This document shows, piece after piece, positions 43,122-56,714 of a stretch of 64,000 nt of DNA. The first letter of the stretch is position 1. The number at the start of each line of letters is the position of its first letter. The stretch comes from Billgrantia montanilacus (GTDB lineage: Bacteria > Pseudomonadota > Gammaproteobacteria > Pseudomonadales > Halomonadaceae). A program made the position numbers and the translations under genes. Under the pieces are notes generated by a model, which made no database searches, had not been told where the DNA came from, and saw only the letters and a list, made by a program, of their open reading frames with translations. The stretch covers positions 143,846-207,845 of the forward strand of contig NZ_QPII01000007.1 of the NCBI RefSeq assembly GCF_003336675.1. Direction: 5' to 3'.

Positions 43122-45698
43122 CTAGACGCGTTCGCGCCATTCATAGAGCAGCTCCAGCGCCTGACGCGGGGTCAACGTGTCAGGGTCCAGCCCCGCCAAT
43201 GCCTCGATAAGCGGATGCGGCGCAGTGGCGAACAGGTCGGTCTGCAGCGGGGCCGGCTCGCCGTTGCTGCGCAGGGGCAGGCGGCTGCCCTGGTCGACCT
43301 CCTGCTGCTCCAACTGCGCCAGTTTCTCTCGCGCCCGGGCGATCACCCCCTGGGGAACGCCGGCCAACTGAGCCACCTGGAGGCCGTAGCTTTGGCTGGC
43401 AGGCCCTTCTTCCACCCGGTGCATGAAGACGATGCCGTCCCTGTGCTCGGCGGCGGTAAGGTGGACGTTGGCCACCCCCTCGGCCTGCTCGGGCAGGGCG
43501 GTCATCTCGAAGTAGTGGGTGGCGAACAGCGTGAAGGCCCGGCTCCGGGTCAGGTGTTCGGCGCTGGCCCAGGCCAGCGACAGGCCGTCGAAGGTGCTGG
43601 TGCCTCGGCCGATCTCGTCCATCAGCACCAGGCTCTGTTCCGTGGCATTGTGCAGGATGCTGGCGGTTTCGGTCATCTCCACCATGAAGGTCGAGCGCCC
43701 CCCGGCGAGGTCATCGCTGGAGCCGATACGGGTAAAGATGCGATCCACGGGGCCGACATGGGCCGCATCGGCGGGGACGAAGCTGCCGGTATGGGCAAGC
43801 AGGGTGATCAGCGCCGCCTGGCGCATGTAGGTGGACTTGCCGCCCATGTTGGGGCCGGTGATGATCAGCATCCTGCGATTGTCGTTCAGGACCAGGTCGT
43901 TGGGCACGAAGGGCGCATCGCTTACCTGTTCCACGACCGGGTGCCGGCCGCCCCGGATATCGATGCCGGGGGTCTCCAGCAGCCGCGGGCGCTCGAAGCC
44001 GAGCGCCTGGGCGCGCTCGGCGAAGGTGCTGAGCACATCCAGCGACGCCAGTGCCTGGCCGGTGGCCTGCAGCTCGGCCAGCTCGGCATTGAGCGCATCG
44101 AGCAGGCTTTCGTAGAGCAGCTTCTCCCGAGCCAGGGCGCGGGACTTGGCCGACAGCGCCTTGTCCTCGAACTCCTTGAGTTCGGGAATGATGAAGCGCT
44201 CGGCATTCTTCAGCGTCTGGCGACGGATATAGTCGACCGGGGCGTCCTGGGCCTGGGCGCGGGGGATCTCGATATAGTAGCCGTGTACCCGGTTGTAGCC
44301 CACCTTGAGGCCGGGCAGACCGGTGCGCTCGCGCTCCCTGAGCTCCAGCTTGATCAGGTAGTCGCCGGCGTGTTCGGCCAGGCCGCGGTACTCGTCGAGT
44401 TCGGCGTCGTACCCTTCGCGGATCACGCCGCCATCGCGAATTACCACCGGCGGGTTGTCCATCAAGCCGCGGCTCAGGGTGTCGGCCAGTTCGGGATAGG
44501 GGCGGATATGGTGCTGCAGGTCGTCCAGCGCGGTGCCATCGCTGAAAACGCTCAGTTCCTGCTGCAGCGCCGGTAGCGCGAGAAGGGCATCGCGCAGCCG
44601 GGCCAGGTCCCGGGGACGGGCGCTGTAGAGCGCCACCCGGGCCAGGATACGCTCCACGTCACCGATCGCCTTGAGCAGCTCGCGCAGCGTGGCGAAGGCC
44701 TCCTGGTCGAGCAGCAGTGCAACCGCTGCCTGACGGCGCTCCACCTGGCCACGGTCGCGCAGCGGGCGGTTGAGCCAGCGCTTGAGCAGTCGGGAGCCCA
44801 TGGCGGTGGCACTGGTATCGAGTACGCTGGCCAGGGTGTTGTCGGCGGTGCCGCCGAGGTTGGTATCGATCTCAAGGTTGCGCCGACTGGCGGCGTCGAT
44901 CACCACGGCATCGTCCCGGCTCTCCACGCCCAGCGCGGTGACATGGGGCAGGCGCGAGCGCTGGGTGTCACGGGCGTATTCGATCAGCACGCCGGCGGCG
45001 GTAATGGCGGCCTCGAGATGAGCGCAGCCGAAGCCGCGCAGGTCCTGGCACTGGAACTGGTCGCACAGCGCTCGGGTAGCGCCGTCGAGGTCGAACAGCC
45101 AGTCGCTCTGGCGGCGCAGGCCGCGGCGCCCCTCCAGGGTCGGCGGCAGGGACAGGCTCTCCGGCACCAGCAGCTCGGCGGGGTCGAGGCGCTGGAGTTC
45201 GGCGAGCATCTCGCTCTCGCCTTCCACTTCGAGCACGCTGAAGCGGCCGCTGGAGAGTTCCAGCCAGGCCAGCCCCCAGCAGCTACCCAGCGGGTGCACG
45301 GCCACCAGCAGGTTGTCGCGATGGGCATCGAGCAGCGCCTCGTCGTAGAGGGTCCCGGGGGTGACGATTCGAACCACCTTGCGCTCGACCGGGCCCTTGC
45401 TGGCGGCTGGGTCGCCGAACTGCTCGCAGATGGCCACCGACTCGCCGGCCTTGACCAGGCGGGCGAGGTAGCCTTCGGCGCTATGGTAGGGTACCCCGGC
45501 CATGGGGATCGGCTTGCCCGCCGACTGGCCGCGCTGGGTCAGGGTGATGTCCAGCAGCGCCGCGGCGCGCTTGGCGTCGTCGAAGAACAGCTCGTAGAAA
45601 TCGCCCATCCGATAGAAGAGCAGCACCTCCGGATGCTCGCGCTTGATCTTCAGATACTGGGCCATCATGGGCGTATGCTGGGCGCTGGCCTGTGACAT
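43122..45698 (-). CDS. mutS: DNA mismatch repair protein MutS
   Basis: 858 aa. Mismatch-recognition motif [21 protein letters not shown] (with the conserved Phe-x-Glu as MGDFYELF), connector and lever domains, then the ATPase domain with Walker [38 protein letters not shown] and FATHYFEMT. The start at 45698 gives the family length. Divergent from pncC, as in Pseudomonas (mutS-cinA-recA). Confidence 0.97.
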   Translation of the reverse strand: MSQASAQHTPMMAQYLKIKREHPEVLLFYRMGDFYELFFDDAKRAAALLDITLTQRGQSAGKPIPMAGVPYHSAEGYLARLVKAGESVAICEQFGDPAASKGPVERKVVRIVTPGTLYDEALLDAHRDNLLVAVHPLGSCWGLAWLELSSGRFSVLEVEGESEMLAELQRLDPAELLVPESLSLPPTLEGRRGLRRQSDWLFDLDGATRALCDQFQCQDLRGFGCAHLEAAITAAGVLIEYARDTQRSRLPHVTALGVESRDDAVVIDAASRRNLEIDTNLGGTADNTLASVLDTSATAMGSRLLKRWLNRPLRDRGQVERRQAAVALLLDQEAFATLRELLKAIGDVERILARVALYSARPRDLARLRDALLALPALQQELSVFSDGTALDDLQHHIRPYPELADTLSRGLMDNPPVVIRDGGVIREGYDAELDEYRGLAEHAGDYLIKLELRERERTGLPGLKVGYNRVHGYYIEIPRAQAQDAPVDYIRRQTLKNAERFIIPELKEFEDKALSAKSRALAREKLLYESLLDALNAELAELQATGQALASLDVLSTFAERAQALGFERPRLLETPGIDIRGGRHPVVEQVSDAPFVPNDLVLNDNRRMLIITGPNMGGKSTYMRQAALITLLAHTGSFVPADAAHVGPVDRIFTRIGSSDDLAGGRSTFMVEMTETASILHNATEQSLVLMDEIGRGTSTFDGLSLAWASAEHLTRSRAFTLFATHYFEMTALPEQAEGVANVHLTAAEHRDGIVFMHRVEEGPASQSYGLQVAQLAGVPQGVIARAREKLAQLEQQEVDQGSRLPLRSNGEPAPLQTDLFATAPHPLIEALAGLDPDTLTPRQALELLYEWRERV

Positions 45699-45852
45699 GG
45701 GGGTCCTGTGCTGAGCGGTCGGTTCCGGGTCTCTGACGTGGCGATGGTGCCACGGCCTGCATATCGCAGACAAAGGCGCTATTGTACGCAAAAGTCTATC
45801 CCTGCGCGCGGCCGACCTCAGGGACCGGCCACCACCCTTAAGGAGCGACACC

Positions 45853-46380
45853 ATGGTTCATCGCGCCGCCAGCCTGGCCAATCTCGACCTGATCACCCTT
45901 GCCGAGCGCCTGGGGCGCCGCTGCCGGGAGCACGGGTTGAGCGTGACCGCTGCCGAATCCTGCACCGGCGGAGGCGTCGCCAGCGCCATCACGGCCGTTG
46001 CCGGCAGCTCCGACTACTTCGAGACCGGCTACGTGACCTACTCCAACGCCGCCAAGGCTCGCCTGCTCGGTGTGCCGGAGGCGACCATTGCCGAGCACGG
46101 TGCGGTGAGCCGCGAGGTGGTCGAGGCCATGGTCGCCGGTGCCTGTCGCGAGAGCGGCGCGAGGCTTGGCGTGGCGATCAGCGGCGTGGCCGGCCCCGGC
46201 GGCGGTTCGCCGGACAAGCCGGTGGGGACCGTGTGGCTGGCCTGGGGCAATGCCGAGCGGCAGCAGGCCGAGCGGCTGCACTACCCCGGGGACCGCCGGG
46301 CGGTGCGCGAGCGCGCGGTGCGCGACGCCATCGTCGGCCTGATCCGTCATATCGAGGCCAATCCTATCAAGGACACGTAG
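45853..46380 (+). CDS. pncC: Nicotinamide-nucleotide amidohydrolase (CinA C-terminal type)
   Basis: A 175-aa stand-alone CinA C-terminal domain: [38 protein letters not shown] with the catalytic serine in ESCTGG, and [26 protein letters not shown]. It hydrolyses NMN to nicotinate mononucleotide in NAD recycling. AAGGAG precedes the ATG. Its position just before recA is conserved. Confidence 0.94.
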   Translation: MVHRAASLANLDLITLAERLGRRCREHGLSVTAAESCTGGGVASAITAVAGSSDYFETGYVTYSNAAKARLLGVPEATIAEHGAVSREVVEAMVAGACRESGARLGVAISGVAGPGGGSPDKPVGTVWLAWGNAERQQAERLHYPGDRRAVRERAVRDAIVGLIRHIEANPIKDT

Positions 46381-46389
46381 GCGCCACGC

Positions 46390-46418
46390 TTGGCGCGCGG
46401 CGATTTTTTCGCCATACT
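46390..46418 (+). promoter_or_regulatory. Putative sigma70 promoter of recA
   Basis: TTGGCG (46390-46395), 17-bp spacer, CATACT (46413-46418), immediately before the SOS box. Confidence 0.6.
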
Positions 46419-46419
46419 A

Positions 46420-46435
46420 CTGTCCAACCATACAG
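46420..46435 (+). promoter_or_regulatory. LexA (SOS) box of recA
   Basis: CTGTCCAACCATACAG matches the gammaproteobacterial LexA consensus CTGT-N8-ACAG. It overlaps the start region of the predicted recA promoter, so recA-recX is expected to be induced by DNA damage. Confidence 0.9.
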
Positions 46436-46563
46436 TGTCCGGGCGACCCCTTATCGGTTTCGTCCGCCATTCCGATTGTTTGGCAAGCGAACGCCGCTGC
46501 GGCACCTTGCGCCGTAAGCCCAGCAACCGAATTTCCGCCGACGAGTTCTACGAGGAGCGCCAC

Positions 46564-47625
<1,062 letters not shown>

Positions 47626-47628
47626 GCC

Positions 47629-48114
47629 ATGCTGGGCCAGCCGGCGAGCGAGCGCATGACCTCCCCCAGAGAGGACTCCCCCAGGGAGGACGCCATTCGA
47701 CTACTGGCTCGGCGAGAGTACTCTCGCGGCGAGCTGGTGGAGCGCCTGTCCGCGAAAGGGCACGACTCGTCGGCCATCGACGACTGCCTCGATGCCCTGG
47801 CCGAGCAGGGGCTGCAGTCGGATAGCCGTTTCGCCGAGAGCTTCCTGCGCTCGCGGGTGGTCCGGGGCCAGGGTCCGCTGAAGATTCGTGGCGAACTTTC
47901 CCGGCGCGGTATCGACCGCGCCACCCTCGAGGCCGCTTTTGCCGAGGCGGAAACCGACTGGTTTGCGCTGGCCTGTGACTCACTGGCACGGCGTTTCGAT
48001 GGCCCGGGCGACTCGCCTCGCGAACGCGCGCGGCGGGAGCGTTTCCTGGCCAGCCGAGGGTTCGATTTCGAGCACCTGCGTCACGCCCTTTCCCACGCCT
48101 GGGACGTCGATTGA
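47629..48114 (+). CDS. recX: Regulatory protein RecX
   Basis: A 161-aa helical-repeat inhibitor of RecA filaments: AIRLLARREYSRGELVERLSAKGH, CLDALAEQGLQSDSRFAESFLRSRVVRGQGPLKIRGELSRRGI and RRERFLASRGFDFEHLRHAL. It lies 3 nt after recA and is cotranscribed under SOS control. An internal ATG at 47656 is a possible alternative start. Confidence 0.92.
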   Translation: MLGQPASERMTSPREDSPREDAIRLLARREYSRGELVERLSAKGHDSSAIDDCLDALAEQGLQSDSRFAESFLRSRVVRGQGPLKIRGELSRRGIDRATLEAAFAEAETDWFALACDSLARRFDGPGDSPRERARRERFLASRGFDFEHLRHALSHAWDVD

Positions 48115-48159
48115 GACGGCCACTTCGGCCCGCACTCTTCAGTCGCTTGACAACTACGC

Positions 48160-48165
48160 TATAAT
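48160..48165 (+). promoter_or_regulatory. Probable -10 box of alaS
   Basis: A perfect TATAAT at 48160-48165 would start transcription near 48172, about 120 nt before alaS. The leader contains a GTGGCGC/GCGCCAC hairpin (48189-48208). The -35 element is weak. Confidence 0.45.
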
Positions 48166-48293
48166 ACCCCCCTTTGCGAACGCCCCGGGTGGCGCTTCGG
48201 CGCGCCACAGCGCCCCTGCAGCGGCCTTTTTTTCGATGGCCGCACCCGCTTTCCCGCCCGTCGGGTCATCATGCTCATCGCCACGGATATTCC

Positions 48294-50903
<2,610 letters not shown>

Positions 50904-50986
50904 TACCCAGGGCCGGCAACGTCGATAGTCCGGCCCCTTTCACTCAATACGAGCGCTTACACTCGAAGAACGAGGGAAAACCGCAT

Positions 50987-52237
50987 ATGGCACTATACGT
51001 TCAGAAATTCGGCGGCACCTCGGTGGGCTCCGTGGAGCGCATCAAGGCCGTGGCCGAGAAGGTCAAGGGCTTTCGCGACCAGGGCCATCAGATCGTCGTC
51101 GTCCTGTCCGCCATGAGTGGCGAGACCAACCGCCTCATCGGCCTGGCCAACGAAATCAACGACGAGCCGACCCCCCGGGAGATGGACATGCTGGTCTCCA
51201 CCGGCGAGCAGGTCACGATCTCGCTGCTGGCCATGGCGCTGCACAAGCTGGGCGTGCCGGCGACCTCCTATACCGGCTCCCAGGTGGGCATTCTCACCGA
51301 CAGCTCCCACACCAAGGCGCGCATCCAGCGCATCGAGACCGACGAGATGCGCGAGGACCTGGACGACAACAAGGTGGTCGTTGTCGCCGGCTTCCAGGGC
51401 GTCGACGAGGAGGGCAACATCACCACCCTCGGCCGCGGTGGCTCCGATACCACCGGTGTGGCCCTGGCGGCGGCGCTCAAGGCCGACGAGTGCCAGATCT
51501 ATACCGACGTCGACGGCGTCTATACCACCGACCCCCGCGTCTGCTCCAAGGCCCAGCGCCTCGACACCATCACCGTCGAGGAGATGCTCGAGCTGGCGAG
51601 CCTCGGCTCCAAGGTGCTGCAGATTCGCGCCGTTGAATTCGCCGGGAAATACAATGTGCCGCTGCGCGTGCTGTCCAGTTTCCAGGACGGCCCCGGCACC
51701 CTGATCGTTGCTGACTCCGACCAAGACGAGGACTCCATGGAAGAACCGCTGATCTCCGGTATCGCCTTCACCGCCAACGAGGCCAAGCTGACCCTGCTCA
51801 ATACCCCCGATGTACCCGGTGTGGCGTCGCGCATCCTGGGTCCGATCGCCGATGCCAACATCGAGGTCGACATGATCGTGCAGAATGTGGCGCCGGCGGG
51901 CGACTATACCGACTTCACCTTCACCGTGGCCAAGGGCGACTACAAGCAGACCATGAAGATCCTTCAGGAGCAGGTGCTGCCTGACCTGGGTGAGGGCGAG
52001 GTGAAGGGCGACGACAACATCGCCAAGGTGTCGCTGGTGGGAGTCGGAATGCGCTCCCATGCCGGCGTGGCTTCCAAGATGTTCCGCGTTCTTGCCGAGG
52101 AGAACGTCAATATTCGTATGGTCTCAACTTCCGAAATCAAGATTTCTGTGGTTATCGACGAGAAGCATATGGAGCTTGCGGTCAAGGCGCTGCATAAGGC
52201 CTTCGGTCTGGACAAGAGCGATATCGAAAGCGAATAA
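50987..52237 (+). CDS. lysC: Aspartate kinase
   Basis: 416 aa. First step of the aspartate family (Lys, Thr, Met, DAP, and ectoine in halophiles). YVQKFGGTSVGSVERIK, VLSAMSGETNRLIGLA, FQGVDEEGNITTLGRGGSDTTGVALAAAL and two C-terminal ACT domains (from about residue 265) are present. An internal ATG at 51737 (codon 251) is preceded by GAGGA, so a 166-aa beta subunit could be made from the same mRNA. GAGGGA precedes the ATG. Confidence 0.96.
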   Translation: MALYVQKFGGTSVGSVERIKAVAEKVKGFRDQGHQIVVVLSAMSGETNRLIGLANEINDEPTPREMDMLVSTGEQVTISLLAMALHKLGVPATSYTGSQVGILTDSSHTKARIQRIETDEMREDLDDNKVVVVAGFQGVDEEGNITTLGRGGSDTTGVALAAALKADECQIYTDVDGVYTTDPRVCSKAQRLDTITVEEMLELASLGSKVLQIRAVEFAGKYNVPLRVLSSFQDGPGTLIVADSDQDEDSMEEPLISGIAFTANEAKLTLLNTPDVPGVASRILGPIADANIEVDMIVQNVAPAGDYTDFTFTVAKGDYKQTMKILQEQVLPDLGEGEVKGDDNIAKVSLVGVGMRSHAGVASKMFRVLAEENVNIRMVSTSEIKISVVIDEKHMELAVKALHKAFGLDKSDIESE

Positions 52238-52275
52238 GGCCAGAAAACGACAGGGCTAGCCTGTATCTTCTACGC

Positions 52276-52319
52276 TTGAAGGGAGGTCGGTGACATCAGC
52301 ACATTCGACTTCCCTTCAA
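52276..52319 (+). other. Long hairpin between lysC and csrA
   Basis: TTGAAGGGAGGTCG (52276-52289) and CGACTTCCCTTCAA (52306-52319) pair over 14 bp with one G-U; the loop is 16 nt. No T-run follows, so it is not a standard terminator. It may be an mRNA-end or leader element. Confidence 0.6.
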
Positions 52320-52446
52320 CGCATTCAAGATGTCATGTTGCGCGTCGGTGGTGCACAGTGGTGCCATGCCACATAATAGGCTTTAAGTACTAGCGTCGAT
52401 TGGATCGTCGCATCCCGTAGTCAGTCGTCTGAGAAGGAGATCAGTC

Positions 52447-52647
52447 ATGCTCATCCTGACCCGCCGTGTCGGCGAAACCCTGATGATCGGTGATGACATC
52501 ACCGTGACCGTCCTTGGCGTCAAGGGCAATCAGGTCCGAATCGGCGTCAATGCACCAAAGGATGTCGCCGTTCATCGTGAAGAGATCTACCAGCGCATTC
52601 AGCGCGAGAAGTCTGATGAAGAGGGGGGTAGCGGCGCAGGATCCTGA
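52447..52647 (+). CDS. csrA: Carbon storage regulator CsrA (RsmA)
   Basis: A 66-aa RNA-binding translational regulator. [51 protein letters not shown] is canonical; Leu4 and Arg44 positions needed for RNA binding are present. The ribosome binding site AAGGAGAT itself looks like a CsrA site, hinting at autorepression. It lies between lysC and tRNA-Ser, the conserved place. Its likely antagonist RNA is at 42388-42628. Confidence 0.97.
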   Translation: MLILTRRVGETLMIGDDITVTVLGVKGNQVRIGVNAPKDVAVHREEIYQRIQREKSDEEGGSGAGS

Positions 52648-52703
52648 TGGGAATAACGAGACGCTGGCGATCCAGGTGGCAGGAAACAAATCCCTGAATA
52701 CGC

Positions 52704-52732
52704 TAGACAAAGAAGCGCAGAGGCGATAGGAT
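52704..52732 (+). promoter_or_regulatory. Putative promoter of the tRNA cluster
   Basis: TAGACA (52704-52709), 17-bp spacer, TAGGAT (52727-52732), 18 nt before tRNA-Ser. Confidence 0.45.
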
Positions 52733-52750
52733 ATGCGCCGTGTCGTTGAG

Positions 52751-52843
52751 GGAGAGGTGGCCGAGTGGCTGAAGGCGCTCCCCTGCTAAGGGAGTATGGG
52801 GTTTATAGCCCCATCGAGGGTTCGAATCCCTCCCTCTCCGCCA
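52751..52843 (+). tRNA. tRNA-Ser, anticodon GCT
   Basis: 93 nt including an encoded CCA. Acceptor GGAGAGG/CCTCTCC, a long variable arm (class II), TTCGAATC T-loop, and the anticodon stem CTCCC/GGGAG around CTGCTAA with anticodon GCT at 52785-52787. Confidence 0.97.
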
Positions 52844-52907
52844 TGACGACACGTTGCAGAGTGGCAGAATCTAAAGCTGCAACTGCAAGAGTAGAAAGAC
52901 GAAGCAC

Positions 52908-52984
52908 GCGCCCGTAGCTCAGCTGGATAGAGTACCTGACTACGAATCAGGGGGTCGGAGGTTCGAATCCTCCCGGGCGCGCCA
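52908..52984 (+). tRNA. tRNA-Arg, anticodon ACG (copy 1)
   Basis: 77 nt with encoded CCA. Acceptor GCGCCCG/CGGGCGC, D-arm AGCTCAGCTGGATAGAGT, anticodon stem CCTGA/TCAGG around CTACGAA, anticodon ACG at 52942-52944 (A34 is expected to be deaminated to inosine). Confidence 0.97.
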
Positions 52985-53097
52985 TGCTTCAAGAGGCGCG
53001 TTTCAAGCAACACCGTTTCAAGCGGTATGGCTCCAAGTCGCAAGGTTTCAATCGTGATGGATGAAAGCTTGCAGGGCATGTCGTGATTACATCATTT

Positions 53098-53174
53098 GCG
53101 CCCGTAGCTCAGCTGGATAGAGTACCTGACTACGAATCAGGGGGTCGGAGGTTCGAATCCTCCCGGGCGCGCCA
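53098..53174 (+). tRNA. tRNA-Arg, anticodon ACG (copy 2)
   Basis: Identical over its 77 nt to the copy at 52908-52984, including CCA; the 113-nt spacer between them is unrelated. Confidence 0.97.
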
Positions 53175-53179
53175 GATTC

Positions 53180-53216
53180 AGACCCGTCCTCGACGAGAGG
53201 GCGGGTCTTCTGTTTG
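53180..53216 (+). terminator. Terminator of the tRNA cluster
   Basis: AGACCCGTCCTC (53180-53191) pairs with GAGGGCGGGTCT (53197-53208) with one G-U; TCTGTTTG follows. Confidence 0.8.
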
Positions 53217-53291
53217 TGGCTGTTGGTCAGCCGACTGATCTGCTGGTGGCGTCGGGCCGTTCACGGATGAATGCGCGGGCCGCGATCGTTT

Positions 53292-53328
53292 GGGGTGGCG
53301 TCGCGAGTCGACGCGCGCCCCTTTTTTT
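53292..53328 (+). terminator. Second hairpin with T7 tract, possible back-up terminator
   Basis: GGGG(TG)GCGTCG and CGACGC(GCG)CCCC flank CGAGT, followed by seven Ts (53322-53328). On the plus strand it would stop read-through toward the convergent dusC. Confidence 0.6.
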
Positions 53329-53379
53329 GGATCTCTAAACGCTCTTGGGGGTCCACCTGGCGGTCGGTTGGGTGCCGTC

Positions 53380-54414
53380 TCAGGCGAGTTCGCCGGTGTG
53401 CAGTTCCCGCGCTGTCGGGGTCATCGCCAGCCCAGCGAGCAGCGCATCCAGGTCGGTAATGCGCTTGAGTTCCTCGAAGCGCCGAGCCGCCATGGCATCT
53501 CGATGACGCATCTGATTCAGCCACTGCTTGACCAGTGAAACCACCACCTTCGCTTGCAGTTTTTCGCGCTGCGTTGCAGCATAGGCGATGAGAATCGCGG
53601 CCCGAGCCTGCCAGCGGGTGTCGGGAAGGCGCTCGCCTGTCGCTAGCCAGTGATGGATGCGCGGCGCCAGCCAGGGGTCGGCCAGGGCGCCGCGGCCCAG
53701 CATCACGTCCCGGCAGCCGGAAAGCGTTCTCGCTTTCCAGTAGTCTTCCAGGCTCCAGATGTCGCCATTGGCGACCACGGGGATGCTCAGGTGGCGGCGT
53801 ATATGCCCGATCCACTCCCAGTGGGCCGGTGGACGGTAGCCTTCGTCGCGAGTGCGGGCGTGCACGACCAGCTGTGTCGCGCCACCCTCTTCGGCGGCTC
53901 CGGCGCAGGCCAGGGCGAGGCGGCGGTCTGAAAAGCCGAGTCGGATCTTGGCGGTGACCGGGATGGCATGGCCGACAGCACCATGTACGGCGGATACCGC
54001 AGCGTGTACCCGGCGAGGATCGCGCAGCAGCGAGGCGCCGCCATCATGGCGATTGACCAGCTTGGCCGGGCAGCCGAAATTGAGATCGATGCTGGTCACG
54101 CCCAGCTGCAAGGCCTGCCGGGCATTGGCGGCCAGAGCCGCGGGGTCGCTGCCCAGCAGCTGCAGGTGTACCGGAACCCCAGACGGGGTCCGGGCCGGCA
54201 GTCGGGCGAGCTCGGGGCAGGTCTTGTGGTAGACCCGCGGAGGCAGACGGGCATCGACCACGCGCACGAATTCGGTGACCGTCCAGTCGAATCCGGGTTG
54301 CCGGGTCAGCAGGTCTCGAGTAACGGCGTCGATCACGCCCTCCATGGGGGCGAGCCCGATTCGGCCCTTCCCGTGATCTCTATGTAGTAAATTAACAACG
54401 CTGGCTTCCACCAT
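53380..54414 (-). CDS. dusC: tRNA-dihydrouridine(16) synthase DusC
   Basis: A 344-aa FMN enzyme reducing uridine in the tRNA D-loop. RIGLAPMEGVIDAVTRDLL is the DusC start; LNFGCPAKLVNRHDGGASLL holds the catalytic cysteine, and VHARTRDEGY, VVANGDIWS and MLGRGALADPW bind FMN. APMEGV with GCPAK separates DusC from DusA and DusB. It is convergent to the tRNA cluster whose products it could modify, and divergent from oadG. Confidence 0.92.
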   Translation of the reverse strand: MVEASVVNLLHRDHGKGRIGLAPMEGVIDAVTRDLLTRQPGFDWTVTEFVRVVDARLPPRVYHKTCPELARLPARTPSGVPVHLQLLGSDPAALAANARQALQLGVTSIDLNFGCPAKLVNRHDGGASLLRDPRRVHAAVSAVHGAVGHAIPVTAKIRLGFSDRRLALACAGAAEEGGATQLVVHARTRDEGYRPPAHWEWIGHIRRHLSIPVVANGDIWSLEDYWKARTLSGCRDVMLGRGALADPWLAPRIHHWLATGERLPDTRWQARAAILIAYAATQREKLQAKVVVSLVKQWLNQMRHRDAMAARRFEELKRITDLDALLAGLAMTPTARELHTGELA

Positions 54415-54518
54415 AGGGCGCTTGCAATCTGTCCTGAATGTGGCAGTTTATACGGCCGGATTTTTACGTTTTTTGACCTGATGGCGTCAGTTCGTGATCA
54501 GGTTTCGGGAGAACGCGC

Positions 54519-54782
54519 ATGCAGGATCTGCAGTTGTTACAGGATGGCCTGGCCCTGATGGGGGTTGGCATGGGATTCGTTTTTGTTTTTCTTACCGTGC
54601 TTGTGGTCGCCACCACCCTGATGTCGCTGATCGTGCGCCGCCTGGCTCCCAAGCCTTCAGCCGTGCAGCCCGCCACCGGGCAAGGCGTGGCCCCCAGCGC
54701 TGATAGAGCCGATGATGCCGAACTGATGGCCGTCATCAGCACCGCCGTACACCGCTACCGTCATCGCCGCCCTCGCCACTGA
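54519..54782 (+). CDS. oadG: Oxaloacetate decarboxylase gamma chain
   Basis: An 87-aa OadG-family protein: one N-terminal transmembrane helix (about 10-38, GLALMGVGMGFVFVFLTVLVVATTLMS-type) and a Pro/Ala-rich linker ending in HRYRHRRPRH with AELMAVISTAVHRYR, the conserved OadG C-terminus. It holds the sodium-pumping decarboxylase complex together. oadA starts 96 nt later. Confidence 0.9.
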   Translation: MQDLQLLQDGLALMGVGMGFVFVFLTVLVVATTLMSLIVRRLAPKPSAVQPATGQGVAPSADRADDAELMAVISTAVHRYRHRRPRH

Positions 54783-54786
54783 CTGT

Positions 54787-54813
54787 TCGCTACTGGCTGC
54801 TCGCTACTGGCTG
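54787..54813 (+). repeat. Short direct repeat between oadG and oadA
   Basis: TCGCTACTGGCTG occurs at 54787-54799 and 54801-54813. It is a two-copy repeat in a non-coding gap that otherwise holds the oadA ribosome binding region. Confidence 0.7.
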
Positions 54814-54878
54814 AGAGTGCGGCGAGGGCGCGCCATATTACTACATAAATACATTGCCATCTTTACGGGGTCATCGTC

Positions 54879-56702
54879 ATGAGTGAGACCAAGCGCCCGC
54901 TGGGCATCACCGACGTCGTGCTGCGCGACGCCCATCAGTCGCTGTTCGCGACCCGCATGCGCCTGGACGACATGCTGCCCATTGCCGAAAAGCTCGACAA
55001 GGTTGGGTTCTGGTCGCTGGAATCCTGGGGCGGTGCCACCTTCGACGCCTGTATCCGCTATCTCGGCGAAGATCCGTGGGAGCGGATACGGGCGTTGAAG
55101 GAGGCCATGCCCAACACGCCCCAGCAGATGCTGCTGCGCGGCCAGAACCTGCTGGGTTACCGGCACTATGCCGACGATGTGGTCGACCGCTTCGTCGAGC
55201 GGGCCAAGACCAACGGCGTCGATGTCTTCCGCGTTTTCGACGCCATGAACGACCCGCGCAACCTGGAGCGGGCCATCAAGGCGGTACGCGATGTCCAGGG
55301 GCATGCCCAGGGCACGATCTCCTACACCGTCAGCCCGGTGCATACCCTGGACAGCTGGGTGGAGCTCTCCGAAACCATCGCCGAGATGGGCGCCGACTCC
55401 CTGTGCATCAAGGACATGGCCGGCCTGCTGACCCCCTATGACGCCTTCGAGCTGGTCTCGCGACTGAAGAAGACGCTGTCGATCCCGATTCACATGCAGT
55501 GTCATGCCACCACCGGCATGTCCACTGCCTCGATCCTCAAGGCCGTGGAGGCCGGCATCGACAACGTCGATACCGCCATCTCCTCCATGTCGATGACCTA
55601 CGGCCACAGCCCCACCGAGTCGGTGGTGGCCATCCTGCGGGGGACCGAGCGCGACACCAATCTCGATCTCGAGCTGCTCGAGGAGATCGCCGGCTACTTC
55701 CGCGAGGTGCGCAAGAAGTACGCCGCCTTCGAAGGCTCGCTCAAGGGCATCGACTCCCGCATCCTGGTGGCCCAGGTTCCCGGCGGCATGCTCACCAACA
55801 TGGAAGGCCAGCTCAAGGAGCAGGGCGCCGGCGACAAGCTCGACGACGTCTTGACCGAGATCCCCCGAGTCCGCGAGGACTTGGGCTATATCCCGCTGGT
55901 GACACCGACCTCCCAGATCGTCGGTACCCAGGCGGTGATGAACGTCATGATGGGTGAGCGCTACAAGTCGATCTCGAAGGAGGTCCAGGCGCTGCTCAAG
56001 GGCGAGTACGGCTCAGCCCCGGCGCCCTTGAACAAGGAGCTGCAGCAGCGCGTGCTGGAGGGGGGCGAGCCGATCACCTGTCGGCCCGCCGACCTGCTCG
56101 AGCCCGAAATGGAACGTCTCGCCGCCGAGCTCAAGGGCAAGGCCAAGGAAGAGGCGATTCGCCTGGCCGAGGGCGAGCGCGAGATCGATGACATCCTGAC
56201 CTATGCGCTGTTCCCGCAGATCGGACTCAAGTTCCTCAAGAACCGCGACAACCCCGATGCCTTCGAGCCGGTGCCCCAGGCAGCGGAAGCCCAGCCTGCC
56301 GCCAGCTTGCCGGCAGCGACGCAGGCGAAGGTGCCCGCCACCCGCAGCGACGCGCCCACCGGCCCCGAGACCTATACCGTCAAGGTCAACGGCAAGGCCT
56401 ATGTGGTGGAAGTGGCCGAGGGCGGCGAGATCGGCGAGGTGGCGGAGCAGGGCGGTACAGCCTCGACCCCGGCGCTGCCGGCCGCGCCCAGTGGTGAAAC
56501 CATTGCCGCGCCCCTGGCGGGCAATATCTTCAAGGTCAACGTCAAGCCGGGCGATGCGGTCAAGGAGGGTGACGTGGTCATCATCCTCGAGGCCATGAAG
56601 ATGGAAACCGAGGTGCGGGCAAGCAGTGCCGGCACCGTCTCCGAGGTCAAGGTCAGCGAAGGCGACAGCGTATCCGTCGGCGATGCGTTGATCGTGCTGT
56701 AA
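54879..56702 (+). CDS. oadA: Oxaloacetate decarboxylase alpha chain (carboxyltransferase and biotin carrier)
   Basis: 607 aa. The carboxyltransferase domain shows [41 protein letters not shown], and the HCHATTG-like [13 protein letters not shown] metal site. A Pro/Ala linker leads to the biotinyl domain with EAMKMETEV (biotinylated Lys574). It decarboxylates oxaloacetate; the CO2 carried on biotin drives Na+ export by OadB. Confidence 0.96.
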   Translation: MSETKRPLGITDVVLRDAHQSLFATRMRLDDMLPIAEKLDKVGFWSLESWGGATFDACIRYLGEDPWERIRALKEAMPNTPQQMLLRGQNLLGYRHYADDVVDRFVERAKTNGVDVFRVFDAMNDPRNLERAIKAVRDVQGHAQGTISYTVSPVHTLDSWVELSETIAEMGADSLCIKDMAGLLTPYDAFELVSRLKKTLSIPIHMQCHATTGMSTASILKAVEAGIDNVDTAISSMSMTYGHSPTESVVAILRGTERDTNLDLELLEEIAGYFREVRKKYAAFEGSLKGIDSRILVAQVPGGMLTNMEGQLKEQGAGDKLDDVLTEIPRVREDLGYIPLVTPTSQIVGTQAVMNVMMGERYKSISKEVQALLKGEYGSAPAPLNKELQQRVLEGGEPITCRPADLLEPEMERLAAELKGKAKEEAIRLAEGEREIDDILTYALFPQIGLKFLKNRDNPDAFEPVPQAAEAQPAASLPAATQAKVPATRSDAPTGPETYTVKVNGKAYVVEVAEGGEIGEVAEQGGTASTPALPAAPSGETIAAPLAGNIFKVNVKPGDAVKEGDVVIILEAMKMETEVRASSAGTVSEVKVSEGDSVSVGDALIVL

Positions 56703-56714
56703 GGGCGACGCCAC

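Noticed and set aside
48147..48165. TTGACA followed by TATAAT upstream of alaS as a consensus promoter
   Set aside because: The spacing is only 7 bp, so the two boxes cannot act together; only the TATAAT is kept as a -10 candidate.
50904..50986. Lysine riboswitch ahead of lysC
   Set aside because: Only 83 nt separate alaS from lysC, too short for a lysine aptamer, and no riboswitch-like conserved pattern is visible.
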